From contig NZ_JBEUEL010000020.1 of NCBI RefSeq assembly GCF_041725775.1, positions 1 through 56,139 on the forward strand: 56,139 nucleotides of DNA. The letters are read 5' to 3'. The translations under genes and the position numbers were made by a program. The notes under the pieces are model-generated. The model was not told the origin of the DNA. It made no database searches and saw nothing but the letters and a program-made list of their open reading frames with translations. This document shows positions 27,647 through 35,293 of this stretch, piece by piece. Within the stretch, counting starts at the first letter, position 1. The number at the start of each line of letters is the position of its first letter. Source of the DNA: Pueribacillus sp041725775 (GTDB taxonomy: Bacteria > Bacillota > Bacilli > Bacillales > UBA6769).

Positions 27647-29131
27647 ATGTTTAAATCGTTGCGCCATCAAAAACGAGAAGAATTAAAAGAAACATCTGTA
27701 TTGAACACGGACGCTTTTGATAAAAGACGGTTCGAGCAAATATTTGGTATGTCCGAACGTTTGCAGTCGATTGAGGAGTTAGCAAAAGTTAAAAGTTTGC
27801 CCATGTTCAAAGGACTTCTCGGTGACATGTGGGCGGGATTGTTTAAGTTAAGTCCTGAACTCAAAGAGGATGTTCCTGAACACCTAGAAGCGAACCACTC
27901 AATCATGAACAAAATCATGAGTGAGGAGTCGTTTCAGGGCATAAGAGAAAAATCGAAGCTAGACGATATGTTCTCGGCTATTGGTGCAGTACGATTCGGT
28001 GAAGAAACTTACCATTGGTTAATGGAACAAAAAAGAAGGAACGAAGAGTTAAGTATGGCGATGGAGGAAGCGCAAAAGCAACTTGAACATAGCCGACAAG
28101 ACTCTGATGAATCCGATGAAGGTGAACAAGGAAGTGGTGGAGGGGGAAATGAAGATGCTCTAAATCAAGCGATGTCGGAATTTGCTCAACAGATGGGTGA
28201 AGCGTTAGAACAAAGTCAGAACAGTTTCTCGAGAATGGTAGCTAATGCTATCGAAGAAACGAGAGAAACTGAACAGAACTTGAACGCTATGATTGGTGGA
28301 ATAGAAGCGGGTACAGGTACTAGTAAAGAATTAAATAAAGTGCCATTGAGAGATAAAATAAAACTCGCAGAAGTAATTTCAACCGATCCTGATATGAAAG
28401 AAATAGCTGAATGGGTCGGGCGTTTCGCTAAAATCGCTCGTACTAAACAGAAGATGAAACATAAAGATAGTACGGAGCAAAGTGGTGTAGAACAAGGGAA
28501 TGATTTAGCTAGGGTGCTACCTAGTGGATTGGTTCAATACACGAACCCCGCTACCAAAAACGACTTTCTAAAGCGTTTTGCAGAAGGTCAACTCATGCAA
28601 TATGAACAGAAAGGGAAAGAAAGTTTGGGACAAGGTTCAATCATACTCTGTCTGGATCAATCGGGGAGTATGAAAGATTTGGACAATCAAGCAAAGGCTT
28701 TCGCTATTGCTTTAATGGCGATTGCTAAAAGGCAGAAGCGAAATTTTGTGTATATTCCGTTTAATTGGAATGTAGGAAATGTTAGAACTTTCCCTAAAGG
28801 TAAAATCACACCCTCTGAAATTGTGGAAATCGCTCGTGAATTTATGGGCGGTGGCACTGTTTTTACAGACCCTTTAAAAACAGCACTCAACTATATAAAA
28901 ATGGACAGGTACAAAGATGCTGATGTTATCTTTGTGACTGACGGTGAAGCTGGGATAGGTGAAGCTTTTTTAGAGAGGCTCAATGTAGAGAAAGAGAAAT
29001 TAAAGTTCAATGTTCTCTCGCTTGCTATTGGAAGCATGGCACAAGTGAATACACTTGAACTCTTTTCTGATAGAGTTGTTAAAATCAAAACCTTCGATGA
29101 AGATGGAGCTTTTGAGGCGTTTGAGGTATAA
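27647..29131 (+). CDS. VWA (CoxE/ViaA-like) domain protein without its ATPase partner
   Basis: 494 aa. A long helical, acidic N-terminal half (about residues 110-230 rich in Glu, Gln, Ser and Gly) leads to a von Willebrand A domain with the MIDAS motif ILCLDQSGSMKDL, the Thr of GGGTVFTDPL and the Asp of VIFVTDGEAG. Such proteins usually pair with a MoxR/RavA AAA+ ATPase encoded just upstream. Here that place is taken by hicBA and the IS debris. ATG 27647 has GGAGG 8 bases upstream. Confidence 0.8.
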   Translation: MFKSLRHQKREELKETSVLNTDAFDKRRFEQIFGMSERLQSIEELAKVKSLPMFKGLLGDMWAGLFKLSPELKEDVPEHLEANHSIMNKIMSEESFQGIREKSKLDDMFSAIGAVRFGEETYHWLMEQKRRNEELSMAMEEAQKQLEHSRQDSDESDEGEQGSGGGGNEDALNQAMSEFAQQMGEALEQSQNSFSRMVANAIEETRETEQNLNAMIGGIEAGTGTSKELNKVPLRDKIKLAEVISTDPDMKEIAEWVGRFAKIARTKQKMKHKDSTEQSGVEQGNDLARVLPSGLVQYTNPATKNDFLKRFAEGQLMQYEQKGKESLGQGSIILCLDQSGSMKDLDNQAKAFAIALMAIAKRQKRNFVYIPFNWNVGNVRTFPKGKITPSEIVEIAREFMGGGTVFTDPLKTALNYIKMDRYKDADVIFVTDGEAGIGEAFLERLNVEKEKLKFNVLSLAIGSMAQVNTLELFSDRVVKIKTFDEDGAFEAFEV

Positions 29132-29133
29132 AG

Positions 29134-29168
29134 GAACGACCTCATAATTTGAGGTCGTTTTTGTCCTT
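29134..29168 (+). terminator. Terminator of the VWA gene
   Basis: ACGACCTCA and TGAGGTCGT form a perfect 9-bp stem around AATT-rich loop bases and are followed by TTTTTG, three bases after the stop codon. Confidence 0.88.
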
Positions 29169-29322
29169 TTTGTTAATTCTACATACATATGAGGTTTAAT
29201 AGCATTTTTTCTAAGAGCGAAAAACACTACACAAATACTACACATTGATTTTATAAACCTTATCATATCAATGCTTGTAGGCATAGTTCAAAGGCGGTTG
29301 CCGCCTCCACTTAGTAAAGCTC

Positions 29323-29366
29323 TGCCGGAGTGGCGGAATAGGCAGACGCACAGGACTTAAAATCCT
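29323..29366 (+). other. attL: 44-bp copy of the tRNA-Leu(UAA) 5' half
   Basis: Identical over 44 bases to 42710-42753, from one base before the tRNA 5' end through the anticodon stem. The rest of the tRNA is absent here and the integrase gene follows after about 100 bases. It marks the left boundary of the integrated element and leaves a severed tRNA 5' half at the chromosome side. Confidence 0.9.
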
Positions 29367-29409
29367 AAAGAGTACTCACAACATGAAAACCTTGATATAA
29401 TGCGATTTT

Positions 29410-29469
29410 ACAGCTCCATTCTCCAAAGGATTTGAACCAAATCCTACGAAGCTAAGGGAGCTGTTTTTT
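29410..29469 (+). promoter_or_regulatory. Nested hairpin with T run sequestering the integrase ribosome site
   Basis: ACAGCTCC (29410-29417) pairs with GGAGCTGT (29457-29464) and is followed by six T, ending two bases before the integrase ATG. An inner AGGATTT/AAATCCT stem stacks within. The integrase ribosome site (AAGGGAG) is part of the closing stem. It can act as a terminator for transcripts entering from the severed tRNA and as a block to translation. Confidence 0.65.
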
Positions 29470-29470
29470 A

Positions 29471-30418
29471 ATGTCTAAAAACTTCAAAGAAACTTTAAAA
29501 GATGGTTTACAATTTGTTTTATGGACAAAGCGTTTAGAGGAAAAATCAGAATTAACCATCAGAGATTACAGGCAAAGAATATCAGAATTTATCAATTTCC
29601 TTAAAGAGAATTATCCAGAAATTAAATTTGTAGAGGAGGTTCAGAAAAAACATTTAAGACACTACATTGAAGAAATGGATGCAAGAGAACTTAGCAACAC
29701 AACTATTAATGGTAAGCTGCGTTATATTAGATCATATTTCAATATTCTAATAGAAGAGAATCTAGTAAGTGAAGATTTCAGAAACCCTTTGGACGGTGTT
29801 GCACTTAGGAAAGAAAAGTTTGACGACAAACGCCACTTATCTAATGAAGAATTAGAGAAGTTAATTTCATACCCAGACAAGAGAACATTTACTGGAATCC
29901 GTAACTACGTTTGTATGCTTTTAATGCTTGGAACAGGTATAAGACCATCGGAAATGTTAGCTTTAAATGTTGACGATTGTCAAGAATATCATATAATTGT
30001 TAAAGAAGAGGTATCAAAAAGTGGAGAAATGAGAATACTGCCATTGTCAACAGGTCTTCAAAGAGAACTCTATAAGTACATCAAAATAAAAGGAGACTGG
30101 GGAGGAGAGATTCTTTTTCCTAATCATGAAGGAAATAGACTTTCTACTAGAGGTTTGGGATACGCTATAAAGAAAATAGCAGATGAAGTGGGAATAGATA
30201 GAGATTCTGTTGGGACTTATTCATTTAGACACACGTTTGCTATTAATTATCTTAGAGAAGGTGGAGACCCTCTAAAACTTCAGAAACTTCTCGGACATAC
30301 GACTCTAGAAATGACTAGACGATACGTTAGATGGGATATAGAGGACTTAAAGAGCGACTTTGATGAAAGATCAATAGCAGAAAAATTCATTAAGAGGAAA
30401 AATAAAAGGAGACGATAA
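29471..30418 (+). CDS. int: Tyrosine recombinase / integrase
   Basis: 315 aa. The N-terminal SAM-like core-binding domain (residues about 20-110, LTIRDYRQRISEFINFL) is followed by the catalytic domain. Visible residues are Arg in GTGIRPSEML, the SFRHTFA box, LLGHTTLEMT and the nucleophile Tyr in RRYVRWD. It adjoins attL, as expected for the enzyme that integrated the element into tRNA-Leu. Size and style suit the XerC/phage-integrase group. Confidence 0.93.
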   Translation: MSKNFKETLKDGLQFVLWTKRLEEKSELTIRDYRQRISEFINFLKENYPEIKFVEEVQKKHLRHYIEEMDARELSNTTINGKLRYIRSYFNILIEENLVSEDFRNPLDGVALRKEKFDDKRHLSNEELEKLISYPDKRTFTGIRNYVCMLLMLGTGIRPSEMLALNVDDCQEYHIIVKEEVSKSGEMRILPLSTGLQRELYKYIKIKGDWGGEILFPNHEGNRLSTRGLGYAIKKIADEVGIDRDSVGTYSFRHTFAINYLREGGDPLKLQKLLGHTTLEMTRRYVRWDIEDLKSDFDERSIAEKFIKRKNKRRR

Positions 30419-30422
30419 TTTC

Positions 30423-31157
30423 ATGAAGAATTCTTATATCACTAAGTCTTATGACGTAGTGGAGAGAAACAGAATGACTAGAGACCAAGCACTTCCAGGA
30501 TTTCCGTATATCTCATATAAAGCAGCTCAAATGGTTGAAATGGCTTACAGTTTTAAATTACTTTTAAGAGACAATGCCTTGGAAGCTTTATACAGAGACA
30601 AAAGCCGTAAAGTGAAGTCAACGGTAGACATGACTAATAAAACACTCCGAGATATAACCACGAAGGGTTATTTAAAGACTTTATCTCTGGGACATGAGTA
30701 TGGAAACATGTACACACTAGACGAGTTGGGATTTGACTATCTCGGAGTAAGACCTTTTGACACCAACTTCTCACGTAGGGACTTGATTAGATACTATGCA
30801 GTCAATAGAGTATTCAGTGATCTATGCTTTGAGTACAGAGAAAATCATACAGTAGAATGGGTTACTGGAGGAGAAATTGGAGACGCTGCTTCTATTATAT
30901 GGGAGGACAGTACACGAAGAAAGGCGATTAGAAGTGACGTTTGGGTATTCATTCAAAGCAACTTCAGACACGATAGAATGGAGGAAATTGTAGAAATCCA
31001 AAGTAAATACACAAGAGAAAAAATAGACGATTTACCAGGACCAGTAAGTGTAAATGCTGTTAGTGTAGAAAGAGATAATTACACGTTGAAGCTTGTAGAA
31101 GATGGAAAAGAATGTATAAGTAACGATGAGGTTGAGAAGTGGGTGGACGGAAGGTAA
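30423..31157 (+). CDS. Winged-helix, replication-relaxation-like protein
   Basis: 244 aa. A winged helix is suggested by MTNKTLRDITTKGYLKTLSL followed by GNMYTLDELGFDYLGV. A second domain contains RYYAVNRVFSDLCFEY and a basic/acidic nuclease-like strand pattern (IRSDVWVFIQ). This resembles the replication-relaxation family encoded by plasmids and integrative elements, but I am not certain. It begins five bases after the integrase stop, so the two are co-transcribed. Confidence 0.5.
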   Translation: MKNSYITKSYDVVERNRMTRDQALPGFPYISYKAAQMVEMAYSFKLLLRDNALEALYRDKSRKVKSTVDMTNKTLRDITTKGYLKTLSLGHEYGNMYTLDELGFDYLGVRPFDTNFSRRDLIRYYAVNRVFSDLCFEYRENHTVEWVTGGEIGDAASIIWEDSTRRKAIRSDVWVFIQSNFRHDRMEEIVEIQSKYTREKIDDLPGPVSVNAVSVERDNYTLKLVEDGKECISNDEVEKWVDGR

Positions 31158-31158
31158 T

Positions 31159-31188
31159 GGGATTCCTTTATTGGAGTCCCTCTTTTTT
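31159..31188 (+). terminator. Terminator of the integrase operon
   Basis: GGGATTCC pairs with GGAGTCCC (one G-T pair) around TTTATT, followed by TCTTTTTT, two bases after the stop codon. Confidence 0.85.
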
Positions 31189-31296
31189 AGCCCCCAGTGA
31201 CTAAATTAAAAATTCATCTTGAGACAAGTGGGGTCGGTTGCTAGTAAACACCTATACACGGAACACAGGAGTCGATTTTCTCGTCCCCCGCCCATC

Positions 31297-31399
31297 GGGA
31301 AATAACGGGAAATAGTCAGGAAATAATGGGAAATAAAAAGAATAGTCTAATTATTTCCAGGAAATAGAACACTCGTTCTTTTATTTCCCGTTATTTCCC
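31297..31399 (+). repeat. Iteron-like GGGAAATA cluster
   Basis: GGGAAATA or GGAAATA occurs at 31297, 31307, 31319, 31328 and 31360 in direct orientation, spaced 9-12 bases. The reverse form TATTTCCC/TATTTCC occurs at about 31353, 31382 and 31391. Spacing near one helical turn suggests a multimeric binding site. It may be a replication or excision site, or an operator. Confidence 0.7.
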
Positions 31400-31499
31400 T
31401 TCATTATATATCAAAAAGGCGAAAGGGAACATATGTTTTATAACTGTTTGAATGGGAACACTCGTTTTAATAGCATGTAACAATCCGAACACACGTACT
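31366..31499 (+). promoter_or_regulatory. Array of LexA/DinR-like boxes
   Basis: GAAC-N4-GTTY boxes: AGAACACTCGTTCT (31366), GGAACATATGTTTT (31426), GGAACACTCGTTTT (31455) and the weaker CGAACACACGTACT (31486). They resemble the Bacillus SOS box CGAACATATGTTCG. Steps are 60, 29 and 31 bases. No promoter was placed confidently over them. They could also bind an element-encoded repressor. Confidence 0.55.
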
Positions 31500-31713
31500 A
31501 AAAACGAGAAAAGTTAGGACTTTAAAACTATTCTACATACGAACATAAGATCTGTTTTTGATCATGGGTACACAAAACAAGCGAAAATATGGGACTTTAA
31601 GCTCAAATATTGCATAGATACTTGCATAGTCGGAAAAAATGTTTTATTATGAAGTCAGTCGCGAGGGATTGCAAGCGACGATAAAAGAAAATTAAAAAAT
31701 GTTAAAAAAGGTA

Positions 31714-31742
31714 TTGACTAACCTATAGCGTATATGTTATAG
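31714..31742 (+). promoter_or_regulatory. Element promoter P1
   Basis: TTGACT and TTATAG with a 17-base spacer. CTATA...TATAG half-sites flank the spacer, and three tandem GTCA units follow. Confidence 0.6.
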
Positions 31743-31934
31743 TAAAGTCAGTCAGTCAGACGGCAAGACAAGCCGACTAACTATATACTATCGTATACGA
31801 GCGTATGTCAATATGCTATAAACCTTTAGAGATAGCGAGGACAAAGACGTTACGGTACAATGACGGTGTATAGATAGTTAAAATTTTTCTTTACCGTTTG
31901 ATTGAAAACTTTAACATTTAATTGAAAATATGTA

Positions 31935-31963
31935 TTGACTAGTCTATACACTACATGTTATAG
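31935..31963 (+). promoter_or_regulatory. Element promoter P2
   Basis: TTGACT-N17-TTATAG, the same boxes and spacing as P1. An imperfect palindrome centred on ACATGT covers the spacer and -10 (CTATACACTA / TAGTGTAG). It should start the structured leader at about 31970. Confidence 0.62.
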
Positions 31964-31969
31964 TGTAGA

Positions 31970-32361
31970 CAGTTGAAAAAACTGTGAGGTGATTAGTGGA
32001 AAGTGAATTTTGCTAGCAAATCCGCTAGGGTTACGGCTCGATCGGGTTTGTTAGCACCAAAAACAACATATAGATATATAGCGTCAACATTAGTATGACG
32101 TTACGTGAATAAACCACGTTATAAAAACCTGAAGGGGTTACGGGAGATTGACCGAGTGACAGAAACGGAATCGTTTGCACCGATAGCCTGCTAGGTTAGC
32201 CACGATATGCAGTAAAATCGGGGGGGCTAGAACCGCATAGACGGGTAAGGGGATCGAACTAGGATACACACTACATCTAACAAACTAGGTAAAACACATG
32301 CCTGGTTTATGCTATTGACTATATCGACTAGTCAATAGTATACGCTAGGTATGTAAACCTA
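31970..32361 (+). ncRNA. Candidate structured RNA or long leader before the amidoligase gene
   Basis: There is no reading frame, and the base composition is GC-richer than the flanks. A run of hairpins begins right after P2: ACAGTT/AACTGT (31970), GCTAGCAAA/TTTGTTAGC (32012-32055), CGTCA/TGACG, ACGTG/CACGT, AACG/CGTT, nested TAGCC-CGAT/ATCG-GGCTA (32197-32230) and CTAGGT/ACCTAG (32344-32361). The motif GGGTTACGG occurs twice. P3 lies inside its 3' part. I do not recognise the family. Confidence 0.45.
32314..32344 (+). promoter_or_regulatory. Element promoter P3 with operator palindrome
   Basis: TTGACT followed after 18 bases by TATACG. The inverted repeat ATTGACTA/TAGTCAAT (32314-32336) covers the -35, so a repressor bound there would shut off the amidoligase operon. 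ACTAGTCAATAG recurs at about 37509. Confidence 0.5.
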
Positions 32362-32391
32362 GAATAAAACAAATCGAAAGGATTGATAAAA

Positions 32392-33666
32392 ATGACGAAC
32401 ATGAACCTGGAAACAGGAACGGCGTGCGAAAGGGGTGATACTGAGGAAACAGTACATACATTAGAATGTGCGTGGTGTAGTGAAGAAATGGAAGAAGCTT
32501 ACGACACGACAAAAGACGGCGAAAAGCTATGCGAGGACTGTGTAGATAATGATACCGTATCGTGTGACCAATGTTATGAGCTAATCCATGTAGACGATTA
32601 TTACACTGTGCATGGCGCTCCAATATGTTCAGATTGTAAAGATGACAACACAGTAGAATGCGACAACTGCGGTGTTCTGGAGTGGGATAATATCGCTCAC
32701 TCAGACGACAGTGTAACGGTATGTGACCGTTGCTATGATTTGAATTACACAAGGTGTTACGAATGCAGTGACATACTTAGACTTGATGAAGCATTACTCG
32801 ACAGACATGCAGATCCATATTGCACACATTGTTACGTTGAAGAAAGCGACGTAATCAATGATTACATGTATAAACCTATTCCACGCTTTTATGGTGTAGC
32901 AAGTGAAGGAGACTACTATGGTGTAGAGCTGGAAGTGGATACACCGAGCGGTGAATATGTAGACTTACACGATGCTGCTGAGTCTGTTCTATATTGGGCA
33001 GAAGATGAAGCATACAACAAGTATGATGGCTCGCTAGACGACGGGTTCGAGATAGTTACACACCCGTTAAGTTTTGACTATCATATGAACGAAATGGACT
33101 GGGAGGAAATACTGAATGACTTGAGATACAAGGGGATGAGATCTCACGACGTCGGCACATGTGGAATTCATGTGCATATCAGTAGACGTGGGTTCGGTGA
33201 CACAGAAGAAGAACAAGACGAAAATGTGTCAAAACTTCTCGCAATAGTTGAAAGAAATTGGGACGAGTTCGTGAAGTTTTCGAGAAGAACAAAAGGACAG
33301 CTCGCACGTTGGGCAGCCAGCTATTGCAACTTCTTAGAGGTAGATCCAAAACGTGTATGTGAAAAAGAATTGTTGTCGACCGCAAAACGTACGGGCAGGT
33401 ACTTTGCGGTCAACCTGGAAAATACTCACACAGTCGAGTTGAGACTGTTTAGAGGTACACTTAATATTAACACTTTTAAGGCTACTATTCAATTTGTAAA
33501 AGCTATACGTGACTTAGTAGTAACTCATACAATGGATGACATTAAGGCTATGGAATGGAATGACGTAGCTAAGTATCTGGAAGAGCGTGGATACGAAGAA
33601 TTAAACAAGTACCTGGAACAACGTGGGCTATCATATGGAGTTAGAAGTAATGATATTCCTGCATAG
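32392..33666 (+). CDS. Amidoligase_2-family enzyme with N-terminal zinc-knuckle array
   Basis: 424 aa. Residues about 22-150 contain eight CxxC knuckles (CAWC, CEDC, CDQC, CSDC, CDNC, CDRC, CYEC, CTHC), enough for four LIM-like zinc modules. The glutamine-synthetase-like amidoligase domain follows: GVELEVD, the YDGSLDDGFEIVTHPLS strand, CGIHVHISRRG and VELRLFRGTLN. The family is predicted to form amide or peptide bonds with ATP. ATG 32392 has GAAAGGA 9 bases upstream. It heads a cassette with an amidotransferase and a gamma-glutamyl cyclotransferase. Confidence 0.82.
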   Translation: MTNMNLETGTACERGDTEETVHTLECAWCSEEMEEAYDTTKDGEKLCEDCVDNDTVSCDQCYELIHVDDYYTVHGAPICSDCKDDNTVECDNCGVLEWDNIAHSDDSVTVCDRCYDLNYTRCYECSDILRLDEALLDRHADPYCTHCYVEESDVINDYMYKPIPRFYGVASEGDYYGVELEVDTPSGEYVDLHDAAESVLYWAEDEAYNKYDGSLDDGFEIVTHPLSFDYHMNEMDWEEILNDLRYKGMRSHDVGTCGIHVHISRRGFGDTEEEQDENVSKLLAIVERNWDEFVKFSRRTKGQLARWAASYCNFLEVDPKRVCEKELLSTAKRTGRYFAVNLENTHTVELRLFRGTLNINTFKATIQFVKAIRDLVVTHTMDDIKAMEWNDVAKYLEERGYEELNKYLEQRGLSYGVRSNDIPA

Positions 33667-33710
33667 TCAATAGATTACTCTAATAAAATTATAAAGGGGA
33701 TTGATATTTA

Positions 33711-34640
33711 ATGTGTAGATTAGGCGGAGTAGTTTTAACGAATAGACCGAGATCAGTTGACAAGTATCGTCAAATTAGTGAGGACTTGCTTGGAATGTTA
33801 GTCAAGATGGAAGATGCTTTAGGTGGTGATGGAAATAGTCTCACGTTCCATTATCCTAACGGCACGTATCGAATTATTAAAGAACACCGTAAAGTAAACC
33901 GTTTATTCAGCCGCTTCGACGAGATACAGAAGAACCTAATGGACGGAGCAATTATCGTACAAATGCACGCACGATTAAGTACATGCGGACCTAGTGAAAA
34001 ACATGAAAATATGCACCCGTTCGTACATGGAGAAATTATCGGTTGTCATAACGGACAAATTTACGACAAGCATATCTGGGATGAGTTGGAAGAAAAGTAC
34101 GGTATTCAACCTTATTCAACAACAGATAGCGAAGCTATGTTTGCAGCTATGTCTATATATAGTCCGACACTAAGGCCAAAAGGTTTGCAAAACGTTCTGG
34201 ATATGTTGGAAGGGTCATACGCAATCACGGCGGTGTCGAAGAAAGAGCCGAATATGCTCACACTAGTAGCAGGGGATAATCCGCTTGCGTATTGGAATAA
34301 TCGTAAAGAAGGAGAATTTTGGTATGCAAGCACCGTAGAATTGTTTCCAGAAACATTGAACATACCGACACGAAAAATTAAGAAGAAGTACGCATATGGA
34401 AAAAACAAAGGTAAAACGTATACAACAACAGTTAGAAACGTTATCGAATTGGAAGAGGGTGAGGGGCTATATATACGGTCACATAAGCGTAAAGTAACTA
34501 TGGAAAAACATCAGTTTGATACGTGGGGAACGTATTATAGTCCGTACAGCAATTGGAACTTTGGATCAGCGTGGAGCGACGAGTGTTACGGATGGACGGA
34601 CGAGGATATAGACGAACTGGAGAGAAAGGGAAGTCTGTAA
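33711..34640 (+). CDS. Class II glutamine amidotransferase (Ntn hydrolase)
   Basis: 309 aa. Cys2, right after the start Met, is the nucleophile (MCRLGGVV). Glutamine-site motifs follow: MHARLSTCGP, GCHNGQIYD and STTDSEAMFA. No synthetase or isomerase domain is attached, so ammonia or a gamma-glutamyl unit would go to another protein, most likely the amidoligase encoded just upstream. The C-terminal 60 residues are rich in Tyr, Trp and Gly. GGGGATTG precedes the ATG. Confidence 0.88.
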   Translation: MCRLGGVVLTNRPRSVDKYRQISEDLLGMLVKMEDALGGDGNSLTFHYPNGTYRIIKEHRKVNRLFSRFDEIQKNLMDGAIIVQMHARLSTCGPSEKHENMHPFVHGEIIGCHNGQIYDKHIWDELEEKYGIQPYSTTDSEAMFAAMSIYSPTLRPKGLQNVLDMLEGSYAITAVSKKEPNMLTLVAGDNPLAYWNNRKEGEFWYASTVELFPETLNIPTRKIKKKYAYGKNKGKTYTTTVRNVIELEEGEGLYIRSHKRKVTMEKHQFDTWGTYYSPYSNWNFGSAWSDECYGWTDEDIDELERKGSL

Positions 34641-34676
34641 TGGCTTCTCTTTCTGCATGAAAAGGGGATATGTGTA

Positions 34677-35120
34677 ATGGAAAAAATCAATGTTTATACA
34701 GTTAAACAAGTGAAAGAAAAGACTATCGACTACTTAGATGATATTACAGTCAACAGTCCAGAGGACGCTTACACGCTATTTAACAGAGTGTTCGATCTGA
34801 AAAACAAGACGAAAGAGCATTTTGTCATGGCTTGTCTGAATATAAAGAATAAAGTAGTAGGGCTACACGTTATACATATTGGATCGATTAATATGTCACT
34901 GGTGAGTCCTAGAGACGTGTTTCAATCAGCTTTATTAAACAATGCTAAAGGAATAATAATAGCTCATAATCACCCAAGCGGAGATCCAGATCCGAGTCGT
35001 GAGGACATTGAAGTGACTAAGCGTTTAGTTGAAGCTGGCGACATGTTAGGAATTGATGTCCTGGATCATATCATTATAGGCGATTGCTATATAAGCTTAC
35101 GTGAAAGGGGGCGTATGTAA
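34677..35120 (+). CDS. RadC-type JAB/MPN metalloprotein (short form)
   Basis: 147 aa. The JAMM motif is intact (IIAHNHPSGDPDPSRED), with the RadC-type frame EHFVMACLNIKNKVVG and LDHIIIGDCYISL. The N-terminal helix-hairpin-helix of chromosomal RadC is missing, as usual in mobile elements. Its role in phages is unsettled. In this cassette a JAB isopeptidase that removes amidoligase products is conceivable but speculative. Confidence 0.88.
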   Translation: MEKINVYTVKQVKEKTIDYLDDITVNSPEDAYTLFNRVFDLKNKTKEHFVMACLNIKNKVVGLHVIHIGSINMSLVSPRDVFQSALLNNAKGIIIAHNHPSGDPDPSREDIEVTKRLVEAGDMLGIDVLDHIIIGDCYISLRERGRM

Positions 35121-35170
35121 TTAATATTGAAGAAGAAATCAGAATTAGACTGAGTGAAGAAGGCGTTGAA

Positions 35171-35293
35171 ATGTCTGAACAAGAAATCAAGAAAACAAAA
35201 GAGAACTTCTTGAACGCCTTATACATGGTAGGATATTGGGATATTCTTGATGAAACAATTCAGAATACACTTGACGAAAGGGAAAATGTGTAA
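35171..35293 (+). CDS. Small acidic helical protein
   Basis: 40 aa, MSEQEIKKTKENFLNALYMV..., with AAGG 7 bases upstream. The frame is open further back to 35120 (GVEM preceded by acidic residues), with only ATT or CTG as possible earlier starts. Its stop overlaps the next gene's ATG (TAATG). Function unknown. Confidence 0.5.
   Translation: MSEQEIKKTKENFLNALYMVGYWDILDETIQNTLDERENV

Noticed and set aside
29323..29366. A third tRNA-Leu gene
   Set aside because: Only the 5' half is present; variable arm, T-arm and acceptor 3' strand are missing, so it is attL.
31970..32361. HEARO/IscB-type omega RNA
   Set aside because: No IscB or IS200/IS605 gene is near; the downstream gene is an amidoligase.
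32383..33666. Amidoligase as a LIM or RING-type regulator only
   Set aside because: The C-terminal half has the full set of amidoligase motifs, so the cysteine array is an added domain.
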